Shown piece after piece: positions 16,969-24,899 of a stretch of DNA of 64,000 nucleotides. This stretch comes from Streptomyces sp. NRRL F-5727 (lineage in GTDB: Bacteria; Actinomycetota; Actinomycetes; Streptomycetales; Streptomycetaceae). A program made the translations under genes and the position numbers. The DNA lies in contig NZ_JOGX01000001.1 in NCBI RefSeq assembly GCF_000719555.1, positions 1 through 64,000 on the forward strand, written 5' to 3'. Below the pieces are notes generated by a model. The model did not search any database. It was not told the DNA's origin and was given only the letters and a program-made list of their open reading frames with translations. Position 1 is the first letter of the stretch, and each line of letters opens with the position of its first letter.

Positions 16969-17697
16969 TCACGCCTCTGGCCCGCCTTCCGTGGGGCTGC
17001 TCGCGCGAGGAGAGCGCACGATGTCGGTGAGCGAGGTCTCGACGCGGTCGAGGTGGTGGCTCATCGCCTCGACCGCGTCGTGCTCGGAGCCGTCGATCAG
17101 CGCCTCGACGATCGACCGGTGCTCACGGTTGGACTGTTCACGCCGGTCGCCCAGCTGGCTGAGGAAGGTCGACTGACGCGCCAGGGCGTCCCGGATCTCC
17201 TCGATCACCCGGCGAAACGCCGGGTTCTGGGCGGCTTCGGCCACGGCCAGGTGGAAGAGGGTGTCCATCGCGACCCATGCGGTGGTGTCCGTCTCCCGTT
17301 CCATGCGGTCGAGCAGATGGGCCAGGTGGTCGAGGTTCTCCGGGGTGCGGCGCAGCGCCGCGTACCCGGCGACCGGGATCTCGACGTGACGGCGGACCTC
17401 CAGCAGGTCACTGGCTGCGTAGTCGCCGAAGGTGGGGTCCTCGACGGTGCTCGCGACCACAAAGGTGCCCTTGCCGGTCTTCGAGGCCGTCAGTCCCATG
17501 GTCTGCAGGGCGCGCAGGGCCTCCCGCAGGACCGGACGGGACACCTCGAGGGTGCGGCAGAGCTCCGCCTCGGAGGGGAGCTTGTCGCCGATGGCGTACT
17601 CGCCGCGCTCGATGGCGCCGCGAAGGTGGGTGAGTACCGCTTCCATGGCGCTCACACGCCGCAGACTCCCACCTGTCTGGCTGTCTGACAGGTTCAC
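16969..17697 (-). CDS. GntR-family regulator, FadR/FCD subfamily
   Basis: A 242-residue regulator. The GTG at 17697 was chosen because GGAGG lies 8 bases upstream. The winged helix spans about residues 20-85 (LRGAIERGEYAIGDKLPSEA, then VSRPVLREALRALQTMGL and GKGTFV). A C-terminal helical FCD domain follows, with histidines (VAMDTLFHLAVAEAAQNP and NREHRSIVEAL) suited to a metal and carboxylate ligand. The neighbouring asparaginase and aspartase suggest it senses aspartate, asparagine or a C4-dicarboxylate. A palindrome over its own first codons points to autoregulation. Confidence 0.9.
   Translation of the reverse strand: MNLSDSQTGGSLRRVSAMEAVLTHLRGAIERGEYAIGDKLPSEAELCRTLEVSRPVLREALRALQTMGLTASKTGKGTFVVASTVEDPTFGDYAASDLLEVRRHVEIPVAGYAALRRTPENLDHLAHLLDRMERETDTTAWVAMDTLFHLAVAEAAQNPAFRRVIEEIRDALARQSTFLSQLGDRREQSNREHRSIVEALIDGSEHDAVEAMSHHLDRVETSLTDIVRSPRASSPTEGGPEA
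17671..17693. promoter_or_regulatory. FadR-type operator overlapping the start of the regulator gene
   Basis: CTGTCTGACAG at 17681-17691 is a perfect palindrome of the GTCNGAC type bound by FadR/FCD regulators. It is nested in a wider ACCTGTC-N9-GACAGGT inverted repeat (17671-17677 and 17687-17693). It covers codons 3 to 9 of the regulator gene, a position suited to self-repression. Confidence 0.55.
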
Positions 17698-17859
17698 CCT
17701 GCGATCCTCCAGGCTGCGGAACCGGCATGTCAAGCGCGGGGAGCACGGTCTCAGGATCCGTGCCCGGTGCAGTCGGCACGCACGTCGCGCGCACGCCCCC
17801 ACCTTCAGAAACTCCGTACGTGTCCCCGCCGACCGCCGACCGCCGAGTGGACCGTCACG

Positions 17860-18000
17860 CGGTTCGGCCGTGGCTTCGACGGGGATATCCCGGCCCACCG
17901 CCCACACGTGGGTCTGCCGCCGGCGAGCCGAGGGCGACGCGAGCCTCCACGACCGCTCGAGCAGACCCCGCACCCCACCGCATCGCACAACAGTGACCGT
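17860..18000 (+). pseudogene. IS481-family transposase, second N-terminal remnant
   Basis: The frame gives STGISRPTAHTWVCRRRAEG then DASLHDRSSRPRTPPHRT, matching residues about 33-70 of the IS481 piece at 13664 (ETGISRSTAHAWVRRRQGEG). Nothing of the catalytic domain is present. The two relics bracket the asparaginase-aspartase-regulator cluster in the same orientation. Confidence 0.6.
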
Positions 18001-18229
18001 CGCCCCCGGGTCTGCCGATTGCGTTCCGATCGCAGCGACGCCCTCGACCGCCTCGCGCAGCGCCGCGAGGTCGGCGACGATCACGTCCGGCGCGGCGGGC
18101 ACATGATGGTCCCCCCTGTACTGCTACGAGCTCCGCCTCCTGGACATCGCCCCCGGCGGCGGCCATCGACGAGGGGCCGCTTCCAACACGGTCAGGTCAG
18201 GTGCGAGGACCGCGCTCGGTCGGCGACTC

Positions 18230-18400
18230 GAGCATGTGCACGTCCGTGACCGCCGGGGATGCCCAGGGTCCGGCCCTTACGGGCACGGCCGTGGCGCTCG
18301 TAGAAGCCAGGTACCTGAAACGGGAAGGAGGAGACCGCGACGCGGTTGCAACCGCGTGTCCGCGCTTCCATCTCGACCGCCGGCAGGATCTTGCTGCCCC
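18230..18400 (-). pseudogene. GNAT acetyltransferase, C-terminal remnant
   Basis: The minus-strand frame reads VEMEARTRGCNRVAVSSFPF then QVPGFYERHGRARKGRTLGI and PGGHG. The A-R-x-R-G-C ... F-Q-A-P-G-F-Y-E-R pattern is the acetyl-CoA-binding end of GNAT enzymes. The N-terminal half is missing. Confidence 0.6.
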
Positions 18401-18499
18401 ATCCGTCCTTTCGGCATCCTCCCGGACCCACGGCATCGAGATCACACGACACAGACCGCCGCACGTCCATGCGGTGAGCCCGCCGACCAGCTCGCCCGC

Positions 18500-18640
18500 G
18501 CCATGGACCGACAAGCCTGAAACAGGCGGGCCTCGTGGCCTCGTCGGGAAAGGAGCGTGATCGTGAACGTGGACTCCTCATGTGGTGTCGATCGCCGGCG
18601 GCTGCTCAGGTGGGGCGGAGTGGCTATGGGCTGTCTCGCT
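18500..18640 (+). pseudogene. Leader and TAT signal of a serine hydrolase, remnant
   Basis: From about 18559 the frame reads VDRRRLLRWGGVAMGCLAAL, a twin-arginine signal. The untranslated leader (CCTGAAAC within a small hairpin) and the signal both resemble the intact serine hydrolase gene at 46190-46330 (IDRRGLLGWGGSAAVG). The enzyme body is absent. It is a truncated paralogue. Confidence 0.55.
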
Positions 18641-18758
18641 GCCCTCCGACAAGCCGCAGATGGGCCGTCATCTGCTGGGCCGCCGCGCCCGGTTACCGTG
18701 GCGATCACAGGCTGGCGCCGACTCCGGGCGCACTGCCTGCTCCATCGCTGACCGCGCG

Positions 18759-18792
18759 GTGAAGCCCCGCCGATCGGTGGGCGGGGCTTCAC
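18759..18792. terminator. Hairpin terminator
   Basis: A perfect 13-bp inverted repeat (GTGAAGCCCCGCC at 18759-18771 and its complement at 18780-18792) with an 8-base loop. It lies between the serine-hydrolase relic and the minus-strand small gene at 18875, and could serve either. Confidence 0.8.
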
Positions 18793-18874
18793 GTTTGCGG
18801 TCGGTCAGACGAGTTCGAGTCAGGGTGCGTCGCTCGGTTCCAGGAGTGCTGCCGTCACCTGGTCCAGCGGGGCG

Positions 18875-19072
18875 TCACCCGGCCCCGGAATGCACCTCGA
18901 TCGCGCAGAAGTAGACGTCCCGAAAGGCGAACGTCATGTCCGGCTTCCCGAGCCCCCAGCGGAGCCCCATCTCCAGCGCGGCGACGTCGTCGATGCGCTC
19001 CAGCGAGAAGCGGTCCAGGAAGTACCCCTGGCAGCGGGGGGCGACGTCGAGGAACGTCTGGAATGAACTCAT
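18875..19072 (-). CDS. Small hypothetical protein
   Basis: A 65-residue product starting MSSFQTFLDVAPRCQGYFLD, with GLGKPDMTFAFRDVYFCAIE near its end. Composition is coding-like. The ATG follows GGGAGAG at a rather long distance. I do not recognise the family. It may be the surviving N-terminus of a longer protein, since the sequence to the left is terminator DNA and the stop may be secondary. Confidence 0.45.
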   Translation of the reverse strand: MSSFQTFLDVAPRCQGYFLDRFSLERIDDVAALEMGLRWGLGKPDMTFAFRDVYFCAIEVHSGAG

Positions 19073-19119
19073 CGGACCACCATCTCTCCCGTGGAGTGCT
19101 CCTGCGTGACCTCCCGTCA

Positions 19120-19560
19120 GGACCGTACCTCTGAAAGTAGTTCTTCTGGTTCGGGCCAGGGTCGATCGAGGGGCCGAGCCGCTGTACTGCGCCGTTCGGC
19201 CGGATCCAGATCTGGCATGCACGCACTTGGCCGGAAGGGTTCGCTCGTGCGGGCGGTGCGGCTGTCGGTAGAGCCCGGCGTCGAGCCGTACTCCGTCGCG
19301 GACGTGCCGTGGGGGAACGCGGAGGTGGTCGTGTTCGCGACGCTGGGAGGCGGCGGCCGGCTGTCGTTCCTGGAGGGGGGCAGGTCCACGCGCCAGACCA
19401 TTCCGTACTCCTGCAGGGTCCGGCCCTTGGCTTGGGGCAGCGGGTCGGCCCGCGCCCAGCCGGACGCCGTCCTGAGCGTGCCTCTGCGGGGGCCAAACGT
19501 GTCCGTGCGCGGCCTTGAACGCGGCGGGCGCGTCGAGGAGAAGCCAGGCGGCAGGTCTAC
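19120..19560 (-). pseudogene. Helicase-associated (HA) domain fragments
   Basis: Two minus-strand stretches resemble HA repeats: AAFKAAHGHVWPPQRHAQDG then VRLGAG, and REHDHLRVPPRHVRDGVRLD followed by GLYRQPHRPHERTLPAK. The A-x-x-H-G-H-x-x-V-P ... D-G-V-R-L-G-x-W-L pattern is diagnostic of that repeat. Frames change between and within them. This is a second relic of the type at 12190-13058, with no motor domain. Confidence 0.55.
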
Positions 19561-19749
19561 GCGGTGATCCGCTTCGGTCCGCCACGCCCGAGGGACAGCC
19601 GCCCACTCCGGACGACGTGATGGCGGGCGGCTTCCGCGCACCGCTGTCAAGCCGTCACGGCCGTACGCCGACTCGCCGACTGGGCGGTCCGGGTGCTCGC
19701 TTTCCCCGCGCGGATGTGGCCTGCCCGGGATGTCGTTTACGGTAGTGCC

Positions 19750-19773
19750 ATGTCTACGCCCCGAGTTTCCTAG
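19750..19773 (+). CDS. Seven-residue leader peptide upstream of the ABC-F gene
   Basis: ATG TCT ACG CCC CGA GTT TCC TAG encodes MSTPRVS. A TACGGT -10-like hexamer lies 7 bases upstream, so the leader mRNA would begin at or next to the ATG. The ORF stops 4 bases before an intrinsic terminator. This is the layout of ribosome-mediated attenuation known for several antibiotic-resistance ABC-F, Erm and efflux genes. Translation is inferred. Confidence 0.6.
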   Translation: MSTPRVS

Positions 19774-19776
19774 CTG

Positions 19777-19817
19777 AGGACCCGCTTCCACGCCAGAAGT
19801 GTGTCCTTTTGCTTTTT
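19777..19817 (+). terminator. Intrinsic attenuator in front of the ABC-F gene
   Basis: The stem is AGGAC (19777-19781) plus CGCTTC (19783-19788) pairing with GAAGTG (19796-19801) plus GTCCT (19803-19807), with a single C/T mismatch and loop CACGCCA. The tail TTTTGCTTTTT follows at once. A run of Ts is rare in this genome. An alternative hairpin pairs TCCT (19768-19771, at the end of the leader ORF) with AGGA (19777-19780) and would pre-empt the terminator. The ribosome-binding site GGAG of the ABC-F gene begins right after the T-run. Confidence 0.7.
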
Positions 19818-19831
19818 CGGAGCGTAACCCA

Positions 19832-21436
19832 ATGATCACTGTTCGTGATGTCCATGTGCGTGCAGGTGCCCGCCTGCTGCTCTCGGACCTTTCCTTTACC
19901 GTCTCCGCCGGCGACCGTATCGGCCTGGTCGGCCCTAACGGTGCGGGGAAGACCACCTTGATGACCGCCCTGGCCGGACGGTCCAAGCCCGCTGCAGGGA
20001 CGATCGTTCATACCGGCCCGGTCGGGTTCCTCGCGCAGGACTCCCGCGGCGCCGACCCCGCGGTCACGGTGCGCGACCGTATCCTGTCCGCTCGCGCCCT
20101 GGATGCGGCGCTGCGTCGTCTGCGGGCGGCTGAGACCGCGATGGCCGAGGCTGGTGTCCCCGGCGCCCTGGAGCGGGCGATGGGTGCCTATGCCCGGGCG
20201 GAGGCGGCCTTCCAGGCCGGAGGCGGATACGCGGCCGAAGCCGAGGCCGCCCGTGTCGCGGCCGGTCTGGGCCTGCCCGAACGGGTGATGGCCGAGCTGG
20301 TCGGCAACCTCTCGGGCGGGCAGAAGCGCCGCGTGGAACTGGCTCGGATCCTGTTCGCCGGGGACGACGGAGTGCTGCTGCTGGACGAGCCGACCAACCA
20401 TCTGGACGCCGACTCGCTCACCTGGCTGCGCACCTTCCTGCGGGAGTACCGGGGCGGCCTGGTGGTGATCAGCCATGACACTGCCCTGCTCGCCGATGTC
20501 GTGAACCGGGTCTTCCACCTGGATGCCACCCGGGCGGCGATCGATGTTCACAACACCGGCTGGACGGACTATCTGGCCCAGCGGGAAGCGGACCAGCGCC
20601 GGCGGGAGCGGGAGCGTGCCAACGCCGAGCGCAAGGCCGCCGCCCTGCACGCGCAGGCGGAGAAGATCAAGGCCCGCTCGGCCACCGCGGTCACCGCCCG
20701 CAGCATGGCCCGGCGCGCGCAGCGCATGCTGGCCGACCTGGAGCCGGTCCGCCGTACGGAGAAGACTGCCAGGATCCGGCTGCCCGAGCCGCTGCCGTGC
20801 GGCCGGATGCCGCTGGGCGCCGTCAGCCTTTCCAAGTCCTACAACGGCCACCGCGTGCTCGACGGTGTGGACCTGGCGGTGGACCGGGGCAGCCGTCTCG
20901 TGGTCCTGGGCCTCAACGGCGCGGGTAAGACCACGTTGCTGCGGCTGCTCGCCGGTGCAGAGCGGCCTGATTCCGGGAGGGTCGTGCATGGGCACGGGCT
21001 GCGGCTGGGCTACTTCGCCCAGGAGCACGACACGCTCGCTCCCGGGCGCACCGTCCTGGAGAACCTGCTGGATGCCGCACCGCACCTGACGGACGGCGAG
21101 GCACGCCGGGTGCTCGGGTCGTTCCTGTTCAGCGGGGACGACGCGGACAAGAGCGCCGGGGTGCTCTCCGGCGGCGAGAAGACCCGCCTGGCACTGGCCG
21201 GCCTGGTCCACTCCGGTGCGAACGTGCTGCTGATGGACGAGCCGACCAACAACCTCGACCCCGTCTCCCGCACCGAGGTCCTTGCGGCCGTCGACTCCTA
21301 CCCCGGAGCGATCGTCATGGTCACCCACGACGAGGGCGCCATCGACGCCCTCCGCCCCGACCGCGTCCTGCTCCTGCCGGACGCGGACGAGGACCTGTGG
21401 AGCGAGGACTACCGCGACCTGGTCGCCCTCGCCTGA
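19832..21436 (+). CDS. ABC-F family ATPase, probable ribosome-protection factor
   Basis: A 534-residue soluble twin-ATPase protein without membrane segments. Domain 1 has Walker A GPNGAGKTT (34-42), signature LSGGQ (160-164) and Walker B LLLDEPTNHLD (182-192). A charged linker of about 245-315 (READQRRRERERANAERKAA) corresponds to the P-site tRNA interaction motif. Domain 2 has GLNGAGKTT (360-368), LSGGEKTRLAL and LLMDEPTNNLD. Length and layout match Streptomyces resistance ABC-Fs of the TlrC/SrmB/CarA type, which remove macrolide-, lincosamide- or streptogramin-type drugs from the ribosome. The leader peptide and attenuator support drug-inducible expression. No biosynthetic genes lie nearby. 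Confidence 0.9.
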   Translation: MITVRDVHVRAGARLLLSDLSFTVSAGDRIGLVGPNGAGKTTLMTALAGRSKPAAGTIVHTGPVGFLAQDSRGADPAVTVRDRILSARALDAALRRLRAAETAMAEAGVPGALERAMGAYARAEAAFQAGGGYAAEAEAARVAAGLGLPERVMAELVGNLSGGQKRRVELARILFAGDDGVLLLDEPTNHLDADSLTWLRTFLREYRGGLVVISHDTALLADVVNRVFHLDATRAAIDVHNTGWTDYLAQREADQRRRERERANAERKAAALHAQAEKIKARSATAVTARSMARRAQRMLADLEPVRRTEKTARIRLPEPLPCGRMPLGAVSLSKSYNGHRVLDGVDLAVDRGSRLVVLGLNGAGKTTLLRLLAGAERPDSGRVVHGHGLRLGYFAQEHDTLAPGRTVLENLLDAAPHLTDGEARRVLGSFLFSGDDADKSAGVLSGGEKTRLALAGLVHSGANVLLMDEPTNNLDPVSRTEVLAAVDSYPGAIVMVTHDEGAIDALRPDRVLLLPDADEDLWSEDYRDLVALA

Positions 21437-21821
21437 CCCACCTGACCGCGCCCCTTCCGCCCTGACCGGGTGGGCCCGGAGGCGGTGGGGGCCGGGGAAC
21501 GAAGGGGTGCCGAAGGAGGGCCGAAGGGAGGCCGAAGCCCTCTACAGGGAAGCCGCCAACCACGGCGCCCCTACGCCGTAGAAGGTCGACCGATCAGGTT
21601 GTGGCCCTACGACCTGGCCCCGGATGGCACGCCGACACCACCATGGGCTCCTCCCTGATCGTGCGGGGACGTAGCCCGCCCCGCGTCCCCAGGCATCCGC
21701 CTCACATGCCGCAGGTCACCCGCTCACCCGCACGAGCCCCGGAGCGGGTGACACTGTCCCCGGCGCTGCGGGCGGGCCGTTCGCAGTGGCTCCTCGTCTT
21801 CTGGCCTTACGGGACAGGCTC
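21437..21821. other. No gene recognised
   Basis: Downstream of the ABC-F gene the sequence shows GC-rich direct repeats (GGCCGAAGG-type near 21510-21535) and no coding-like frame with family motifs. Confidence 0.4.
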
Positions 21822-21874
21822 CACCCCACCCCGTCGTGCCGGTACGCAGGTTGCGTACGAGGCGGTGGGGTGGG
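21822..21874. repeat. Compound hairpin
   Basis: The outer arms CCACCCCACC (21822-21831) and GGTGGGGTGG (21865-21874) are perfectly complementary. Inside, GTACGC-N5-GCGTAC (21843-21859) forms a second stem. It lies in a gene-free stretch. No T-run follows, so a simple terminator is not obvious. Confidence 0.7.
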
Positions 21875-22044
21875 ACTACCGGCTCGTCGGAGAATCAATC
21901 GGGTGCGGGTGGCGAATGTGCGGTGGCTCGCCGGGTGCCGCCATCCGCGGTTCGGTGGGGCGGGGGTGACGGAGGCAGTCGAGGCTGCCTCCGTGGTTCC
22001 CGGTCCTCTGATGGGCCAACGGCCCGGAATTCGACCAGGCGCCG

Positions 22045-22178
22045 CCGTCGACGCCGGCCTGACCCTGCCCTACCCCAACGGCTGCACCGAGGGCGTCAAC
22101 ACCCGCACCAAGAGGGCCATGAGCCAGATGCACGGACGCGCCGGACTCGACCTTCTCCGACACAGCATCCTCCTAGGG
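22045..22178 (+). pseudogene. ISL3-family transposase, C-terminal fragment
   Basis: The frame reads TLPYPNGCTEGVNTRTKRAM then SQMHGRAGLDLLRHSILLG. The E-G-x-N-x-K-x-K ... M-x-G-R-A-G-F-x-L-L-R-x-R-I-L-L ending is typical of ISL3/IS204-type DDE transposases. Only about 45 residues remain, and they abut an IS5 piece in the opposite direction. Confidence 0.65.
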
Positions 22179-22331
22179 AACACCGGTCCGGACCCGGAAC
22201 CGTATGCCGTCGATCAACTGCCGCCGAGACCAGACCGGTGGCCGCCCCGGCTTCGCCCCTCTCGGCAGCAACAGCTCCAGCGTTGCCCACTGCTCGGCTG
22301 TGAGATCCCCCGCCCCATGAACCGCGATCAT
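22179..22331 (-). pseudogene. IS5-family transposase, N-terminal fragment
   Basis: From ATG at 22331 the product reads MIAVHGAGDLTAEQWATLEL, then LLPRGAKPGRPPVWSRRQLI and DGIRFRVRTGVP. That is the standard N-terminus of IS5/IS402-like transposases up to the R-T-G-x-P-W-R-D motif, where it is cut off by the ISL3 fragment. Confidence 0.7.
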
Positions 22332-22369
22332 GCACAGCCCAAGATCCACTTTTGATACACGACCTACAG

Positions 22370-22395
22370 TAGGTTCTGTCCGGCCGATCTTGGGT
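22370..22395. repeat. Degenerate IS end related to the unit at 23623
   Basis: TAGGTTCTGTCCGGCCGATC matches the outer sequence of the intact IS5-type unit (TAGGACTTGTCCGGCCGATC) with three mismatches, including the leading TA. It has the same orientation as the left end at 23621. It marks an older insertion of the same family whose transposase is no longer recognisable. Confidence 0.55.
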
Positions 22396-22600
22396 TGTGG
22401 GAGAATGTTGCCCATGACTTGTATTCGAAGGGGCCGTGCCTCGTAGGCCACCAGCTTTGCTTCGGCCTCGGGGGCGCGGCTGGCGTAGCCCCTGGTTGCG
22501 GTATCGCGATGTCCCGGGTCTGTCGGGAGCGGCGAATGCGGCTGTCCGTGTGTTCGAACGGGATCGATCGTCTCCGGGCATCGTGGCGGCGGCGCTGAGC

Positions 22601-22846
22601 GTGTGGTCCGTGCGCGTCCACGGCACGAGGCGCCGGTGGAGGCCGTGGGAGGAGGAGTTCACGTGCTTCTGCTGCGGCGAGGGTTGGGCCCGGGACAAGC
22701 TGCAGGATGCTCTGTTCATGCTTCCGCCGAGGGCCGCCGGCGAGCTTCGGGTACAGGTCGAGCGCCTGGACGCGGTGCTCCTCAAGCGCACGCATCACGA
22801 GCCGACGAAAGACCCGGAGTTGGCGTGGTGGCATCGCAGGTGCTGA
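22601..22846 (+). CDS. Small hypothetical protein with a Cys motif
   Basis: An approximately 81-residue frame with GTG start. Visible features are EEEFTCFCCGEGWARDKLQD, then LPPRAAGELRVQVERLDAVL and a final WWHRRC. The C-F-C-C cluster and W-A-R-D-x-L-Q-D stretch look like genuine protein, and I recall similar Streptomyces hypothetical proteins. The start is uncertain and the piece may be the C-terminal part of a longer broken gene. Confidence 0.4.
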   Translation: MWSVRVHGTRRRWRPWEEEFTCFCCGEGWARDKLQDALFMLPPRAAGELRVQVERLDAVLLKRTHHEPTKDPELAWWHRRC

Positions 22847-23133
22847 CCGTACCCATGCCGCCCACTGGTTCGTTGGCCCTTGCGTGACTGGTCGGGGGGA
22901 GCTGACAGAGGCTACGGCGGAGAGGGATTCGTGCCGCTCGGGGGTTGGCACGGCTCCCTGGCATGGGACGCTCAGCCGTCCGTTCCTGTCAGCGGATGCG
23001 GCTGCGTTTCATTTCTGCGGCCGAGATGTGGCCGACGCGGCTACCGAGGGGCGAGTCGGTGAGCAGACTCCCCCGTACGGGGCTTCTCACTGTGCTGGCG
23101 AACCGGACGCTAGCGGAGCACGTCGCTGGGGGC

Positions 23134-23343
23134 ATGGAGAACGATGAGCACGTCGCAGAACCGGGGCTAGTGGTCCTGGACATCGCTGCCGCAGACGAAG
23201 TCATCGCTGCCGCGGTGATGGATGCCCTCCAGCGGCAGTGGGCCACATCCGGGATGACTCCGGTACGGCGCACCCCTGGCGAGGCGAGGGTCAGGTCGCG
23301 GGCGTATGCGGACCTGCGCCACCGCCCCGACCTCGTCGGCTAG
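23134..23343 (+). CDS. DUF6207 family protein
   Basis: A 69-residue protein of unknown function. It starts MENDEHVAEPGLVVLDIAAA, continues VMDALQRQWATSGMTPVRRT, and ends YADLRHRPDLVG, covering the full domain as I know it from Streptomyces. A truncated paralogue lies at 8569. ATG 23134 was chosen because conservation with that paralogue starts there. The ribosome-binding site is weak (CTGGGGG). Confidence 0.75.
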   Translation: MENDEHVAEPGLVVLDIAAADEVIAAAVMDALQRQWATSGMTPVRRTPGEARVRSRAYADLRHRPDLVG

Positions 23344-23403
23344 CGGTGCTGGAGCAGTCGTATGCAGGGCCGGTGCCGGCTGTCGCTGCGGGCGGGTTCG
23401 CGG

Positions 23404-23559
23404 TCAGCGCCATCTGGGCGGGAGATCTAGTGTGACTTCGCCGGCCGTGGTTTTGAGCGTGAGGGTTGTCTCGCCGCGGCCGATGGCACGGTTGATCTTC
23501 TTGATCTCTGGCCATGTGAAGCCGAGGCGGTGGTACTTGTTGCGCTGCTTCGGCCTCAT
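23404..23559 (-). CDS. Small basic hypothetical protein
   Basis: A 51-residue frame from ATG 23559 (MRPKQRNKYHRLGFTWPEIK, then GRGETTLTLKTTAGEVTLDL). AAGGAGG lies 11 bases upstream of this ATG, whereas the in-frame ATG at 23592 has no ribosome-binding site. Lys/Arg-rich at the N-terminus. Not recognised. Confidence 0.45.
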   Translation of the reverse strand: MRPKQRNKYHRLGFTWPEIKKINRAIGRGETTLTLKTTAGEVTLDLPPRWR

Positions 23560-23670
23560 GTGCGTGATGTCCTCCTTCGAAGCCGTGGTCATGCCGGGAT
23601 GCCACGCGCGGGCCGGCCGCTAGGACTTGTCCGGCCGATCATGTGACTACTCCGTGCCCGTGTCGTTGCT

Positions 23671-24609
23671 GTGGGCATGGGGCGGGGTGATCTGATCGAT
23701 GCTGAGTGGGAACGGCTGCGGCCGTTCCTGCCGGTGAACAACGGGCGTTGTGGCAGGTGGCGGGATCACCGGCAGGTGATCGACGGGATCCTGCACCGGG
23801 TGCGGACCGGGGTGCAGTGGCGTGACTGCCCGAACGGTTCGGGCCGTGGAAGACCGTCTACGAACGCCATCGCCTGTGGTCGGCCGACGGCACCTGGAAG
23901 CGTCTGCTCCAGCAGGTCCAGGCCGCGGCCGACGCCGCAGGCGAGATCGACTGGGACATCTCGGTCGACTCCACCATTGTCCGCGCGCATCAGCATGCAG
24001 CCGGCGCCCGCACCGACCCGCCGCCGGCCCCAGGACAAAAGGGGGCCGCAGGGGTGGAACACCAGGACGAGACGCCGTGGCAGAGTCTCGTCGCCCGTCT
24101 GGTGGAGGTGGTGCGGGAGGTGAGGGCCTGGGCCGCTCGCGGGGCGGGTTCACCAGCAAGCTCCACCTGAGCGCGGACGGGCGTTGCCGCCCGCTGTCCC
24201 TGGTCGTCACACCCGGTCAGCGGGCGGACTGCACCCAGTTCACGCCGGTCCTGGAGAAAATCCGGGTGCCCAGATCTGGCCTGGGCAGGCCGCGCAAGAA
24301 GCCCGACAGCCTCGCGGCCGACAGGGCCTACAGCAACGGACCGATCCGCGAGTACCTGCGACGGCGGGGCATCCGCCACACCATCCCGGAGAGAAGACCA
24401 ACAGCCAGGCGGCTCGCCTGCGTAAAGGCGCCCGTGGCGGACGGCCGCCCGGCTTCGACGAGGACCGCTACGAGAAACGCAACACCGTCGATCGGGCGAT
24501 CAACCGCCTGAAACAGTCTCGGGCAGTCGCCACCCGCTACGACAAGCGCGGCTACGTCTTCCTCGGCACTGCCACCGCCGCGGCCGTCACGATCTGGCTT
24601 CGGACATGA
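23671..24609 (+). pseudogene. IS5-family DDE transposase, frameshifted
   Basis: The protein assembles across frames as DLIDAEWERLRPFLPVNNGR, VIDGILHRVRTGVQWRD, TVYERHRLWSADGTWKRLLQ, WDISVDSTIVRAHQHAAGAR, GLGRSRGGFTSKLHLSADGR, SLAADRAYSNGPIREYLRRR and FDEDRYEKRNTVDRAINRLK. The catalytic Asp of SVDSTIV, the second Asp of AADRAY and the Glu-equivalent region are all visible. Frame changes near 23840, 24060-24120 and 24400 break it. One of them could be a programmed shift, but three are hard to explain that way. Confidence 0.75.
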
Positions 24610-24613
24610 GCTC

Positions 24614-24811
24614 CTACGCGACCCAGCAGTAGACGCTCTGCTTCTGGCGGCGGGCGCTGCTGAGGAGAGCAGCCAGATCTCCCACATTCACGTCGGCAAT
24701 CTCCGTGTCGATGACCTCGCCGTCCTCCGCATACAACCGGGTCCACGAGGCGGCGACGTCACTCAACCTGGCGTGCCCGGCGTCCGCGAGCGCAGTGGAC
24801 AGGCGAGGCAA
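24614..24811 (-). CDS. Hypothetical protein or C-terminal fragment inside the IS unit
   Basis: A coding-like minus-strand frame gives LPRLSTALADAGHARLSDVA, then YAEDGEVIDTEIADVNVGDL and ARRQKQSVYCWVA. There is no good start (TTG at 24811 is the only candidate, and a stop lies 36 bases further upstream). It may be the tail of a captured gene. Its stop lies 5 bases from the transposase stop on the other strand. Confidence 0.35.
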   Translation of the reverse strand: MPRLSTALADAGHARLSDVAASWTRLYAEDGEVIDTEIADVNVGDLAALLSSARRQKQSVYCWVA

Positions 24812-24899
24812 ACCTGCATCCTCGACCGTCGGCGCCTCGTGTCACACTCCTTCCCTGATCACGGGAGTATTCGTCTCCCGTGCGCTGAAGGGGATGCGT

